Shown piece after piece: positions 43,017 to 52,032 of a DNA stretch of 64,000 bases (within the stretch, counting starts at the first letter, position 1; each line of letters opens with the position of its first letter). The translations under genes and the position numbers were made by a program. The notes under the pieces are model-generated. The model was not told the origin of the DNA. It saw nothing but the letters and a program-made list of their open reading frames with translations, and made no database searches. Source of the DNA: JAFEDN01 sp965651935. Lineage in GTDB: Bacteria; Pseudomonadota; Gammaproteobacteria; Coxiellales; Coxiellaceae. The stretch is taken from positions 1-64,000 of the forward strand of contig CBFGTC010000009.1 in assembly GCA_965651935.1 (NCBI GenBank). The letters are read 5' to 3'.

Positions 43017-43445
43017 TTTACAAATTCCTTTAATTTCGATGATAGGGTCAATCAAAAAACCATGGCGATGAGATAATGACTTTATAAATTGGGAATAAGA
43101 TTCATCCATGACTTCCAGAGAAGTTAAACATTGTTTACAAAGGAAAATAAAGCCATGGTATTCAGATTTTTTTTGTTCCAGTTGAGCACAGAGCACATAT
43201 TTATTTTTAGTTTCAATTCGATGGATAATTTGTTTTTCTAAAAAATACTCGATCACCCGATAAACAGTCGGTGGTTCTGCTCCCTCTCGTTTGTTTTTTA
43301 ATTTGTTCAACACTTCATAGGCAGTGAGAGGCTTCTTTCCTTTTATAAAAATTTCCAGTACATCCTTTCTCAATGCAGTTAACTTTAATGTATGATTTAA
43401 TGATTTTAATTTATTTAACATATCAGTGACTGACAGAATTTGCAT
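42999..43445 (-). CDS. zur: Fur-family regulator, Zur-like
   Basis: Zinc-responsive repressor of 148 residues. The N-terminal winged helix has KLTALRKDVLEIF, PLTAYEVLNKLK and PPTVYRVIEYFLEKQIIHRIE. The C-terminal part has the two CxxC pairs of the structural zinc site (FLCKQC and GICKKC). The YVLC segment and the closeness of near-consensus Zur boxes make Zur more likely than Fur or PerR. AAGGAA 7 bases before the ATG fits the start at 43445. Confidence 0.82.
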   Translation of the reverse strand: MQILSVTDMLNKLKSLNHTLKLTALRKDVLEIFIKGKKPLTAYEVLNKLKNKREGAEPPTVYRVIEYFLEKQIIHRIETKNKYVLCAQLEQKKSEYHGFIFLCKQCLTSLEVMDESYSQFIKSLSHRHGFLIDPIIEIKGICKKCAVL

Positions 43446-43814
43446 AAAAGTTCCTTACAGGTAAAAATAAGTCGACATAAATCATAAGTCATCATTGGCA
43501 GCGTTAAACCGTACTATAGGTATGCTATTATTCACGCTTCTACACTGCCGGTAGCCAATGGTGATTGGTATAAAACAGCAAGAGCTTGAGTATTGATATG
43601 CATAAATTATCTAATATAACTAAATTTGAACTTAATCTATTCTACTATGGTTCTCCATATTCATAAAGGCACAAGGTAGGTGATGAGATATTCTCCGCCG
43701 CTGACGAGTATAAGCAATCGCTTTACCTAAAAGCTTTTACAAATTTTTTTCCAGGGTTTTTTGATAACAAGCGGATTTCATTTCACGTTTAAAGTCTTAA
43801 ATTAACTGGTATAT
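43446..43814. other. Intergenic region with possible toxin remnant
   Basis: Between the zur-like gene and the antitoxin fragment. On the minus strand, 43690-43815 reads in broken frames as FKREMKSACYQKTLEKNL and similar pieces, possibly a decayed RelE/YafQ-type toxin, but stops and frame changes prevent a firm call. The rest shows no gene. Confidence 0.25.
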
Positions 43815-43952
43815 TTAATCATCTGCCTTTAGGTTATCTAATAAATTATCTCTATGGTCTAATTTCCCCGCTCTTTTTTTTCTAGCCGCTTTCATGGCTT
43901 TAATAGTGGATTTCTTGGGCATCAGCGGCTGAAATGGCAATGCTTTTTCGCT
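43815..43952 (-). pseudogene. RelB/DinJ-type antitoxin fragment
   Basis: The minus strand reads SEKALPFQPLMPKKSTIKAM, then a basic stretch, then LLDNLKADD and stop. This matches the C-terminal part of RelB/DinJ antitoxins (EKxLPFxPxxPNxxTIxAM...LxxLxADD). The DNA-binding N-terminal half is absent because the antiporter gene ends there. A free ATG at 43922 could still yield 35 residues. It is most likely a remnant of a toxin-antitoxin pair. Confidence 0.45.
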
Positions 43953-43959
43953 CTTTTCA

Positions 43960-45390
43960 CTAAGGCTTAGCTGTTTCAGGGTTTAAGGATGCTATTTTAC
44001 CGTCATCAGTCTGTTTTTTTCTAATGACAAACGGCAGTATGTTAAAAGCTAAAGTACCTAAAATCAGAATGATTTCGTAAACTAAGATGTTATTGATCGG
44101 GATATCTGCCGGAGGAATAAAACCGATAATAATTGCGCCTAGGCAAGTGAGTATCCCTGTTCCCGCTGCTAGCCATATGCCCCAACGCCCGCCAGGAATG
44201 CGATAAGCTTGCGGCATTTTCGGCGTTTTATAGCGCAATTTTATCGCCGCAGCAAAAAGACAAATGTAAAATATCAGCGCTAATTGTGCCGTTAACACAC
44301 TTAAAATCCAGTAAGCCGTGCTCATGGATTTAAAACATAAAAACAAACAGGATAACGCCACGGTCGTCACTGCTTGCAGTAATAATACGGTAGAGGGCGC
44401 GCCTTTAGAATTGCGCTGGCTTAATTTTTTAGGAAGTAAACCATCTTCAGCCGCAACCACCAAACCCTTGGTGGGGCCAATCACCCAAGCCGTCATTCCC
44501 CCAAAACCGCCGATGATAATCATCACGACTAACAATGGCATAAGCCAACCTAAATGAAAATTATCTAAGAAAATTTTAAATGCATCATTCAGACCGCTGA
44601 TAATATTTAAAGTCTTTGTTGGGGTCACCATCACAATGGCCAATGAGCCCAATAACATACTGGCGACAATGATTATACTTGAATAAAACAACGCTTTTGG
44701 AAAATCCCGTTGAGGGTTTTTTACCGCTTCAGCGTGAGCGGCAGACATTTCAAATCCCATTAAACTAAATAGGATAATGACTAAAAAAGCAATATTTGGC
44801 ATTTGAGATAAATTCGGTAACCAGTGCTCCATGCTCGCCGAAGCTGCAAGCGGTTTTCCAGAGATAACCCAGCCGGCGCCCAATAAAATGATGGCGGCCA
44901 TGGGCATTAAAGTACCGATAATAGCGCAAAGGGTGCTAATCCAACTGGATAATTTCATTCCGCGCGCGTTAAGCCAAGTGGCGATAAGAAACATTCCGAC
45001 AATAACAGGTACAATAAAAATTTTCTGATTCGCTAAAGCAGGATCAATGAGGTAAGCAATATTAGTCGCAATAAAAGAAAGAATAGTAGGGTACCAAAAA
45101 ACATTATAAATCCATTGCAGCCAAATCGTAAAAAATCCCCAGCTTGGCCCAAAGGCTTCTCGCATCCATACATATACCCCGCCGGTTTTAGGGTGATGCG
45201 TTGCCAGCTCTGCAGTGACCAGAATAGTCGGTATTAAAAATAAGATACTGGCTAACGCATACAAAAGGACTAGGGAAAAACCATTAGCTGCATTAGCCGG
45301 TAAATTGCGAACACTATCAATGGCTATCACGTTGATCATAACAAGGCTGAAAACGCCGAGGGTTTTATTTTTATTGACTGAAAATTCCAT
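43960..45390 (-). CDS. Amino-acid antiporter, glutamate/GABA type (APC)
   Basis: A 476-residue inner-membrane transporter with about twelve helices. The pattern FSLVMINVIAIDSVRNLPANAANGF, TGGVYVWMREAFGPSWGFF and LFSLMGFEMSAAHAEAVKNPQRDFPKA marks the glutamate:GABA antiporter-like branch of the APC superfamily. The substrate is not certain. Amino-acid uptake of this sort is common in intracellular Legionellales that live on host amino acids. Confidence 0.88.
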   Translation of the reverse strand: MEFSVNKNKTLGVFSLVMINVIAIDSVRNLPANAANGFSLVLLYALASILFLIPTILVTAELATHHPKTGGVYVWMREAFGPSWGFFTIWLQWIYNVFWYPTILSFIATNIAYLIDPALANQKIFIVPVIVGMFLIATWLNARGMKLSSWISTLCAIIGTLMPMAAIILLGAGWVISGKPLAASASMEHWLPNLSQMPNIAFLVIILFSLMGFEMSAAHAEAVKNPQRDFPKALFYSSIIIVASMLLGSLAIVMVTPTKTLNIISGLNDAFKIFLDNFHLGWLMPLLVVMIIIGGFGGMTAWVIGPTKGLVVAAEDGLLPKKLSQRNSKGAPSTVLLLQAVTTVALSCLFLCFKSMSTAYWILSVLTAQLALIFYICLFAAAIKLRYKTPKMPQAYRIPGGRWGIWLAAGTGILTCLGAIIIGFIPPADIPINNILVYEIILILGTLAFNILPFVIRKKQTDDGKIASLNPETAKP

Positions 45391-45575
45391 AACTTATTCT
45401 CTTTGTGGTGGAAGTGGTAAACTGAAAAAATGGCGCCTACATCGTGAGAAAACCTCAAGACGCAGGCTAAATATGGTGATGGTGACCAACAAGGTGTATA
45501 AATTTTATCAGTGTTTTTATAGAATTTTGCATATAAATTGAAAATATCATATCATAAACGACGATTGGAGTCAAT

Positions 45576-47858
45576 ATGTACAATTATTGGGTATGGATAC
45601 TCATTATTTTAACGCTAGGGATACTGATTTTTCAGCGCGCATCTTTAATCGTGATAACGATAGGGTTAGGGGTGTTGCTGGGAATACTCAGCATTTTGGT
45701 CCCTTTGGGATTTTTACCAGGACTCATCTGGCTGTTTTTAGCGATAATATTCAATGTTAGGCCATTGCGGCGTTGGCTAATCTCATCAAGCGTTTTCAGG
45801 GTATTTTCAAAAAAGATACCGCATTTTTCTCCAACGGAATCGGCCGTATTAGCCGCGGGAAGCACTGGATGGGAAACCGAAATTTTCAGCGGTATGCCGG
45901 ATATGCAATCTTTGCAAGCTCTGCCATGGTTGCAATTGAACTCTCAAGAACAGGCTTTTTTAGACGGTCCCGTCAATGAATTGTGCCGAATGCTGGATGT
46001 TTGGGATATTTATCAGCAACAAAAAATTCCAGAATCAGTTTGGGAATTTCTTAAAAATCAAGGTTTTTGGAGTTTAGTTATACCAAAGAAATACGGCGGC
46101 AAAGGATTTTCAGCTTATGCCCATGCCCAAGTGATTGTGAAAATTGCTAGTGTTAGCACTGCAGTCGCCACCATAGTCAGTGTCCCCAATTCATTAGGCC
46201 CCGCTGAATTGCTGTTACATTATGGAACCCAAGAGCAAAAACAACATTATTTACCTCGTTTAGCCCGCGGCGAAGAAATCCCTTGTTTTGCGCTAACCAG
46301 CCCCGTGGCGGGATCCGATGCGGCTGCGATTGTGGATTCCGGGGTAGTATGCCGGTTGCAAAAAAATGACGAGGAAATTTTAGGGATTCGGCTTAACTGG
46401 GATAAACGTTATATCACTCTGGCGCCGGTGGCGACTTTGGTGGGGTTGGCTTTTAAACTCTACGACCCGGAACATTTATTAGGAGATCAAGAGGAATTAG
46501 GTATTACGTGCGCGCTTATCCCAGCCGATACGCCGGGAGTGCAGATCGGTAGGAGGCATTATCCTTTGTTATGCGCCTTCCCCAATGGCCCGACCCAAGG
46601 CAATGAAGTGATAGTGGCGCTTGAAGCGATTATTGGGGGTAAAGCACAAGTTGGAAAAGGTTGGCAAATGTTAATGGAAAGATTAGCGGCTGGAAGGGGT
46701 ATATCATTGCCATCCATGGTCATGGGCAGCGCCAAAATTGCCGCGCTCAGTAGCGGAGCTTACGCACGTATACGCCGCCAGTTTAATACTTATATAGGAA
46801 ATTTTGGCGGGATTCGTGAAGTTTTAGCTAAAATCGCCAGTAATACCTATTTGGCGGAAGCCCTACGTTTATTTACTTTGGCTCAGGTCAATCAAGGCAT
46901 ATATTCCGCCACGGCAGCGGCAATCAGTAAATACCATACCACCGAATTAGGCCGTGATATTATCCGTGCGGCAATGGACATCCATGGCGGCAAAAGTATT
47001 ATCATGGGTCCAGGCAATTATTTAGCGCAATTGCATATGGAATCACCTATTGCTATCACGGTAGAGGGAGCAAACATTTTAACCCGTTGTTTAATCATCT
47101 TTGGTCAGGGAGCACTGCGTTGTCATCCTTTTCTATGGCATGAAATGGAAGCGGTCATTCAACAGGATAAAGTGGCTTTTGATAAAGTTTTGTTTGCGCA
47201 TGGAGGTTATTTCTGCAGTAATCAACTTCGTGCGATTATTTTAGGTTTGGGCAAAAATTTTAAAAAATGCTCAACTCAATTCAGTGGCTATTGCGCTTTA
47301 TTTGCTGCAATCGCCGATTTAATTTTAATCGTTTATGGCCGAGCCTTAAAGAGGCAAGAAAATTTGTCAGCCCGGTTAGGCGATTTATTCAGTTATTTAT
47401 ACATGGTGGCAGCGGTTTTAAAATTGAGGCAACAACATCAAGATGACTTATCGTTATCGGCATTGGCTGATGCTTGCTGTGCTAGACTCTACGCTCGATT
47501 TTTGGATACTTATCGTAAACTAACCGATAATCTGCCTGGCCGTGTAATGAAATACTGGTTAAAATTTTTGGGCTGGACTTGGTGTAAAGGCGATGCCGGA
47601 GATAGCGATAATATTTCGGAAAAAATCGCTCAATGTTTAATGGAGCCAGGTCCAATGAGAGAGTTATTTGCGGAAGGGGTATTTTTACAAGGTCCGCTGA
47701 GTAATTTGGAAAATAATTTACAAAAAATGATTGCCACAGAACCGTTATTGCGAAAACGTGCCTTAGATACACTGACTGAGGAAGAATTGGCCATCTTGCA
47801 AGATGCTGAAGCCTTTCGCGCTGAAATAATTCGGGTGGATGATTTTGAGGACATTTAA
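45576..47858 (+). CDS. fadE: Acyl-CoA dehydrogenase
   Basis: First oxidation step of fatty-acid beta-oxidation. The 760 residues have two to three N-terminal membrane helices, the acyl-CoA dehydrogenase core (FWSLVIPKKYGGKGFS, CFALTSPVAGSDAAA, AAMDIHGGKSIIMGPGNYL) and the C-terminal DUF1974 region typical of FadE. TTGGAG lies 5 bases before the ATG. fadD follows after 21 bases. Confidence 0.95.
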   Translation: MYNYWVWILIILTLGILIFQRASLIVITIGLGVLLGILSILVPLGFLPGLIWLFLAIIFNVRPLRRWLISSSVFRVFSKKIPHFSPTESAVLAAGSTGWETEIFSGMPDMQSLQALPWLQLNSQEQAFLDGPVNELCRMLDVWDIYQQQKIPESVWEFLKNQGFWSLVIPKKYGGKGFSAYAHAQVIVKIASVSTAVATIVSVPNSLGPAELLLHYGTQEQKQHYLPRLARGEEIPCFALTSPVAGSDAAAIVDSGVVCRLQKNDEEILGIRLNWDKRYITLAPVATLVGLAFKLYDPEHLLGDQEELGITCALIPADTPGVQIGRRHYPLLCAFPNGPTQGNEVIVALEAIIGGKAQVGKGWQMLMERLAAGRGISLPSMVMGSAKIAALSSGAYARIRRQFNTYIGNFGGIREVLAKIASNTYLAEALRLFTLAQVNQGIYSATAAAISKYHTTELGRDIIRAAMDIHGGKSIIMGPGNYLAQLHMESPIAITVEGANILTRCLIIFGQGALRCHPFLWHEMEAVIQQDKVAFDKVLFAHGGYFCSNQLRAIILGLGKNFKKCSTQFSGYCALFAAIADLILIVYGRALKRQENLSARLGDLFSYLYMVAAVLKLRQQHQDDLSLSALADACCARLYARFLDTYRKLTDNLPGRVMKYWLKFLGWTWCKGDAGDSDNISEKIAQCLMEPGPMRELFAEGVFLQGPLSNLENNLQKMIATEPLLRKRALDTLTEEELAILQDAEAFRAEIIRVDDFEDI

Positions 47859-47879
47859 CAGTTAAAGGGAAATAATATC

Positions 47880-49544
47880 ATGGATAAAATTTGGTTTTCC
47901 AGTTATCCTCTGGGCGTTCCTGAAGTCATTGATCCTGATCAGTACAATTCACTGCCTGAAGCTTTCAAAAATTATTGTCAAATTTACGCTAAAAAATCTG
48001 CGTTTAGAAATTTTGGCACGGCAATCACGTATCAACAATTAGACCAATTCAGCGATCAGCTCGCCGCTTATTTTCAAAATAGTTTAGGATTGATTAAAGG
48101 AGACCGGGTGGCATTGATACTGCCTAATATATTGCAATTCCCTGTCAGTTTATTGGCGACTTTAAAAGCTGGATTAATTGCGGTTAACGTCAACCCATTG
48201 TATACCGCAACTGAAATGAAATATCTTTTGCAGAATTCAGGCGTCAAAGTTGTTGTGGTGCTGGATAATTTTGCCCATGTGTTGGAAATGGTTTTGGCTG
48301 ATTTGGATATAGAACATGTCATGGTGACAAAAATTGGCGATCTGTTAGGTCAAATAAAAGGCCCTGTATTTAATGTCATCAATCAATGGGTAATGAAAAA
48401 TGTGCTGCATTGGAAGATCAAGCCGGTGCATGATTTTAAAAAAGCAATAAAAAAAGGCGCAAAACTGTCATTCCAGCCGCCTGAAATTAAACGCGATGAT
48501 ATTGCCTTTTTGCAGTATACGGGAGGCACAACTGGAATTCCCAAAGGCGCCATGCTGACCCATCGAAATTTGCTTGCCAATCTTTTGCAATGTATTGCTT
48601 GGGTCAAAGATAAATTACTTCCTGGGCAAGAAATTTTAATTACGGCATTACCGCTGTATCACATTTTTGCCTTAACGGTGTCATGTTTAACTTTTTTAGG
48701 ATTAGGTGGTGAATGCGTTTTGATTACTGATCCTAGAAATATCAAACGTCTGGTACGTATTTGGCGCAGGAGCCGCCCTACTACTTTTATAGGGTTAAAT
48801 ACCTTATTTTTACATTTAATGGAAAATAAAGCATTCCGAAAATTGAATTTTAATTCGTTAAAATTCACTGCTGCTGGTGGGATGGCCACTCAAGGTGCTA
48901 TTGCAGAAAAATGGCAAAACCTAACCGGTTGTGTTATTACCGAAGGGTATGGATTAACTGAAGCCAGCCCTATCGTTTCCATCAATCCGGTTAACTTAAC
49001 TTATTTTAATCAAAATGTCGGAGTACCGTTACCTTCTACTGAAATTAAAGTATGTGATAATACTGGGAAAGAGCTGGGTATAGATGAAATTGGCGAACTA
49101 TGGGTGCGAGGTCCGCAAGTGATGCTGGGTTATTGGCGTAATCCTGAAGAAACGACGTTAGTGTTAGATTCACAAGCTTGGTTAAAAACGGGTGATATGG
49201 TCCGAGTTGATGCGCGTGGATATATTTATATCGTGGACCGTAAGAAGGATTTGATTATCGTCTCCGGTTTTAATGTTTATCCCAATGAAGTAGAAAGTTT
49301 GATTGATAATCATCCTGGTGTGGCGGAATCCGCGGTAGTCCCCGTAAATCAAGACGGCATTGAAACGGTAAAAGCAATCGTGGTCAAAACAGACCCGAAT
49401 TTGACTGAAGACGCTTTACGCCGATATTGTGAACAGTATTTAGCTCATTATAAAATTCCTAAAATAATTGTATTTCAAGATTCATTACCCAAGTCCCAAA
49501 TTGGAAAAATTTTGCGACGGAATTTGCGTTTCTTTAGATTCTAG
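47880..49544 (+). CDS. fadD: Long-chain fatty-acid-CoA ligase
   Basis: Activates fatty acids with ATP and CoA. The 554 residues have the AMP-binding motif YTGGTTGIPKGAM, EGYGLTEASP, TGDMVRVD, and the C-terminal catalytic Lys in KSQIGKILRRNL. AAGGGA supports the ATG. It forms an operon with fadE. Confidence 0.96.
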   Translation: MDKIWFSSYPLGVPEVIDPDQYNSLPEAFKNYCQIYAKKSAFRNFGTAITYQQLDQFSDQLAAYFQNSLGLIKGDRVALILPNILQFPVSLLATLKAGLIAVNVNPLYTATEMKYLLQNSGVKVVVVLDNFAHVLEMVLADLDIEHVMVTKIGDLLGQIKGPVFNVINQWVMKNVLHWKIKPVHDFKKAIKKGAKLSFQPPEIKRDDIAFLQYTGGTTGIPKGAMLTHRNLLANLLQCIAWVKDKLLPGQEILITALPLYHIFALTVSCLTFLGLGGECVLITDPRNIKRLVRIWRRSRPTTFIGLNTLFLHLMENKAFRKLNFNSLKFTAAGGMATQGAIAEKWQNLTGCVITEGYGLTEASPIVSINPVNLTYFNQNVGVPLPSTEIKVCDNTGKELGIDEIGELWVRGPQVMLGYWRNPEETTLVLDSQAWLKTGDMVRVDARGYIYIVDRKKDLIIVSGFNVYPNEVESLIDNHPGVAESAVVPVNQDGIETVKAIVVKTDPNLTEDALRRYCEQYLAHYKIPKIIVFQDSLPKSQIGKILRRNLRFFRF

Positions 49545-49594
49545 TGAAGTAGGGGATACGTTTTTTATCGTATATCGTGGTCTTTCCGGTTTTG

Positions 49595-49615
49595 TAGGAG
49601 TAAAATAAACTCCTA
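49595..49615. other. Small hairpin after fadD
   Basis: TAGGAGT and ACTCCTA pair around AAAATAA. The plus strand has no T-run after it, so it is at best a weak terminator. Confidence 0.25.
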
Positions 49616-49694
49616 AGTTACTGCCGTAAATATCTGCTGTCCCGGATATCGAGAGTGAATTGACAGAGTTTAAAAAAAAGGGCATTATTTACGT

Positions 49695-50642
49695 ATGAAT
49701 AATGATTATCTTGACTTTGAACGTCCCATTGCGGATTTAGATCAAAAAATTGAGGCATTGCGGCGTACTGCGCAAGAGCAGAATCTTAATTTAAGCGAGG
49801 AAATTGCCCGCTTAGGCAATAAAAGCAAGGCGTTAACGGAGGAAATTTTTTCCTCATTGACTGCTCAGCAAATTGTCCAAATCGCACGTCATCCTTTACG
49901 TCCTTACACTTTGGATTATATCCAAAATATTTTCACTGATTTTGATGAACTCCATGGTGACCGCCATTTCAGCAATGCGCCGGAAATTGTTGGCGGCATT
50001 GGCCGCTTAGAAGGTGAACCGGTGATGATTATTGGTCATCAAAAAGGCCGCACCACAAAAGAAAAAGTATTACGTAACTTTGGCATGCCTTCGCCAGAAA
50101 GTTTTCGTAAAGCCAAGCGGCTGATGGAATTGGCAGAACGTTTTCATATCCCGGTGTTGACATTTTTAGACACTACCGGCGCTTATCCCGGTATCGGCGC
50201 GGAAGAACGTAATCAAAGTGAAGCCATAGCCCGTAATTTAGCGGTAATGTCCGTGTTAAAAACCCCGATTATTTGCACGGTGATAGGAGAAGGTTGTTCG
50301 GGAGGAGCTTTGGCTATCGGCGTGGGTGATGTCACCCTAATGTTGCAATACAGCTATTATTCGGTGATTTCACCGGAAGGCTGCGCATCTATTTTATGGA
50401 AAAGCGCAACCAAAGCGGGAGAAGCCGCAGAAGCTTTAAACTTAACTGCGGAGAGATTAGCCTCTTTAGATTTAATTGATGAAGTGATTGAAGAGCCCAT
50501 GGGCGGCGCTCATCGCGATCCTAAAGCCATAGCCACACGTGTCAAAGCCCGATTGATCCACCATCTAGAGCTACTGAAAAAGAAAAACACCCATGAATTA
50601 CTCGAAGAGCGCTATCAAAAACTGCTTAGCTTCGGTGTTTGA
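49695..50642 (+). CDS. accA: Acetyl-CoA carboxylase carboxyltransferase subunit alpha
   Basis: Transfers carboxyl from biotin to acetyl-CoA for fatty-acid synthesis, with AccD. The 315 residues have FERPIADLDQKIEALR, RPYTLDYI, FDELHGDRHFS, GHQKGR and the oxyanion segment GEGCSGGALAIGVGD. The end overlaps the tilS frame by 50 bases, a usual accA-tilS arrangement. Confidence 0.97.
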   Translation: MNNDYLDFERPIADLDQKIEALRRTAQEQNLNLSEEIARLGNKSKALTEEIFSSLTAQQIVQIARHPLRPYTLDYIQNIFTDFDELHGDRHFSNAPEIVGGIGRLEGEPVMIIGHQKGRTTKEKVLRNFGMPSPESFRKAKRLMELAERFHIPVLTFLDTTGAYPGIGAEERNQSEAIARNLAVMSVLKTPIICTVIGEGCSGGALAIGVGDVTLMLQYSYYSVISPEGCASILWKSATKAGEAAEALNLTAERLASLDLIDEVIEEPMGGAHRDPKAIATRVKARLIHHLELLKKKNTHELLEERYQKLLSFGV

Positions 50643-51960
50643 ATGTTTATCTCAGCAGCTTGCCGGACTCCCGGCGCAGCAACATTATCTCATTGCCTAT
50701 AGCGGCGGATTAGATTCTCATTCGCTACTAAAACTCATGTCGCTTTGGCGAACCCAGAATTCCAGCATTTCGCTTACCGCGGTCCACGTCCACCACGGTC
50801 TTAACCCGCAGGCAGACTATTGGGTAGAGCATTGTCGCGGTATTGCTTCGGAGCTGCAAATTACTTTCTATTGTGAATATTTAGATAGCTCGCCCCCTCG
50901 TGGCAGTAGTGTCGAAGCCTGGGCGCGGGAATCACGTTATGCGGCTTTAGCTAAATACATGCAAAAAAACAGTGTACTTCTCACGGCGCATACCCAAGAT
51001 GATCAAGCGGAAACTGTCCTATTGCAATTATTGCGTGGGTCTGGGCCTAAAGGACTCGCGGCAATGCCACAACAACAACCATTTGCATCGGGACTGTGGA
51101 TTCGACCGTTTTTAAACCTTTCTCGTTCTTGTTTGCAAACATTCGCACAGCAACAGGCTCTTAGCTGGATTGAAGACGAGAGTAATGCGGAATTACGCTT
51201 TGACCGTAACTTTATCCGCCATCGAATTACCCCCATTTTACGTGAGCGCTGGCCTGAATTTAGTAAAAATGTCGCTCGCTCAGCGCAACATAATGCCGAA
51301 GCAGCAATCAATTTAAATGAACTTGCTTTAGCGGATTTGCAAGGGAAAAATGTTTTCGAGCCTTTGTCTATAAGCTTATTAAAAAATTTACCGGCTGGCA
51401 GACAGCGTAATTTGTTGCGTTTTTGGCTTGGCGCGCAGGGTTGTCAATTGCCGAATACCCGGCAAATGCAGCGGATTCTGCAGGACCTCATCCATAGCCG
51501 CGATGACAGCCGGCCGCAGATCAATTGGGGGGAATGGTCCTTAAGGCGCTTTCGCCAACATTTATTCATTTGCCGCTACTGCGTTCCAATTCAAAAATTA
51601 GCGCCCATCCCGTGGGATTTATCTTCGCCATTGCAATTACCTTATAAATTAGGGCAATTAGAAGTCACCCAAACTCATCATGGGGGATTAGCGCTGAACT
51701 TAAATCGACAGGCTTTAACAATTCAATTTCGACAGGGAGGAGAACGTTGTCGTTTAGCAGGGAGGGCGCAGTCCTCGTTATTAAAAAAATTATTTCAAGA
51801 ATGGAAAATTCCGCCTTGGGAGCGGGCCTCCATCCCATTATTATTTCACGGCGATGAATTAGCAGCTGTTATCGGTTATGGTGTTTGCGCTTCTTTTGCC
51901 GCAACAGAAGGTGAATTAGGATGGATGATTGGTTTTAAAGCTGCAAAATTAATGGCTTGA
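50593..51960 (+). CDS. tilS: tRNA(Ile)-lysidine synthase
   Basis: Forms lysidine at C34 of tRNA(Ile) CAU. The 455 residues have the PP-loop motif AYSGGLDS at about 35-42, HVHHGLNPQAD, LTAHTQDDQAETVLLQLLRGSGPKGL, and the C-terminal TilS domain (FRQGGERCRLAGRAQSS). The ATG at 50593 lies inside accA; a GTG at 50635 at its very end is an alternative start and gives a more typical N-terminal length. Confidence 0.94.
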   Translation: MNYSKSAIKNCLASVFECLSQQLAGLPAQQHYLIAYSGGLDSHSLLKLMSLWRTQNSSISLTAVHVHHGLNPQADYWVEHCRGIASELQITFYCEYLDSSPPRGSSVEAWARESRYAALAKYMQKNSVLLTAHTQDDQAETVLLQLLRGSGPKGLAAMPQQQPFASGLWIRPFLNLSRSCLQTFAQQQALSWIEDESNAELRFDRNFIRHRITPILRERWPEFSKNVARSAQHNAEAAINLNELALADLQGKNVFEPLSISLLKNLPAGRQRNLLRFWLGAQGCQLPNTRQMQRILQDLIHSRDDSRPQINWGEWSLRRFRQHLFICRYCVPIQKLAPIPWDLSSPLQLPYKLGQLEVTQTHHGGLALNLNRQALTIQFRQGGERCRLAGRAQSSLLKKLFQEWKIPPWERASIPLLFHGDELAAVIGYGVCASFAATEGELGWMIGFKAAKLMA

Positions 51961-52032
51961 GAGACTATCTTGTGTTTGAGTCGACATTCAAATTTTTATT
52001 GCACGTATCCATGGCAGAAAATTTTGAATTTA

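Noticed and set aside
43446..43814. Possible tRNA or structured RNA gene
   Set aside because: No T-loop (GGTTCRAATCC) or acceptor pairing was found in this or the other long gaps.
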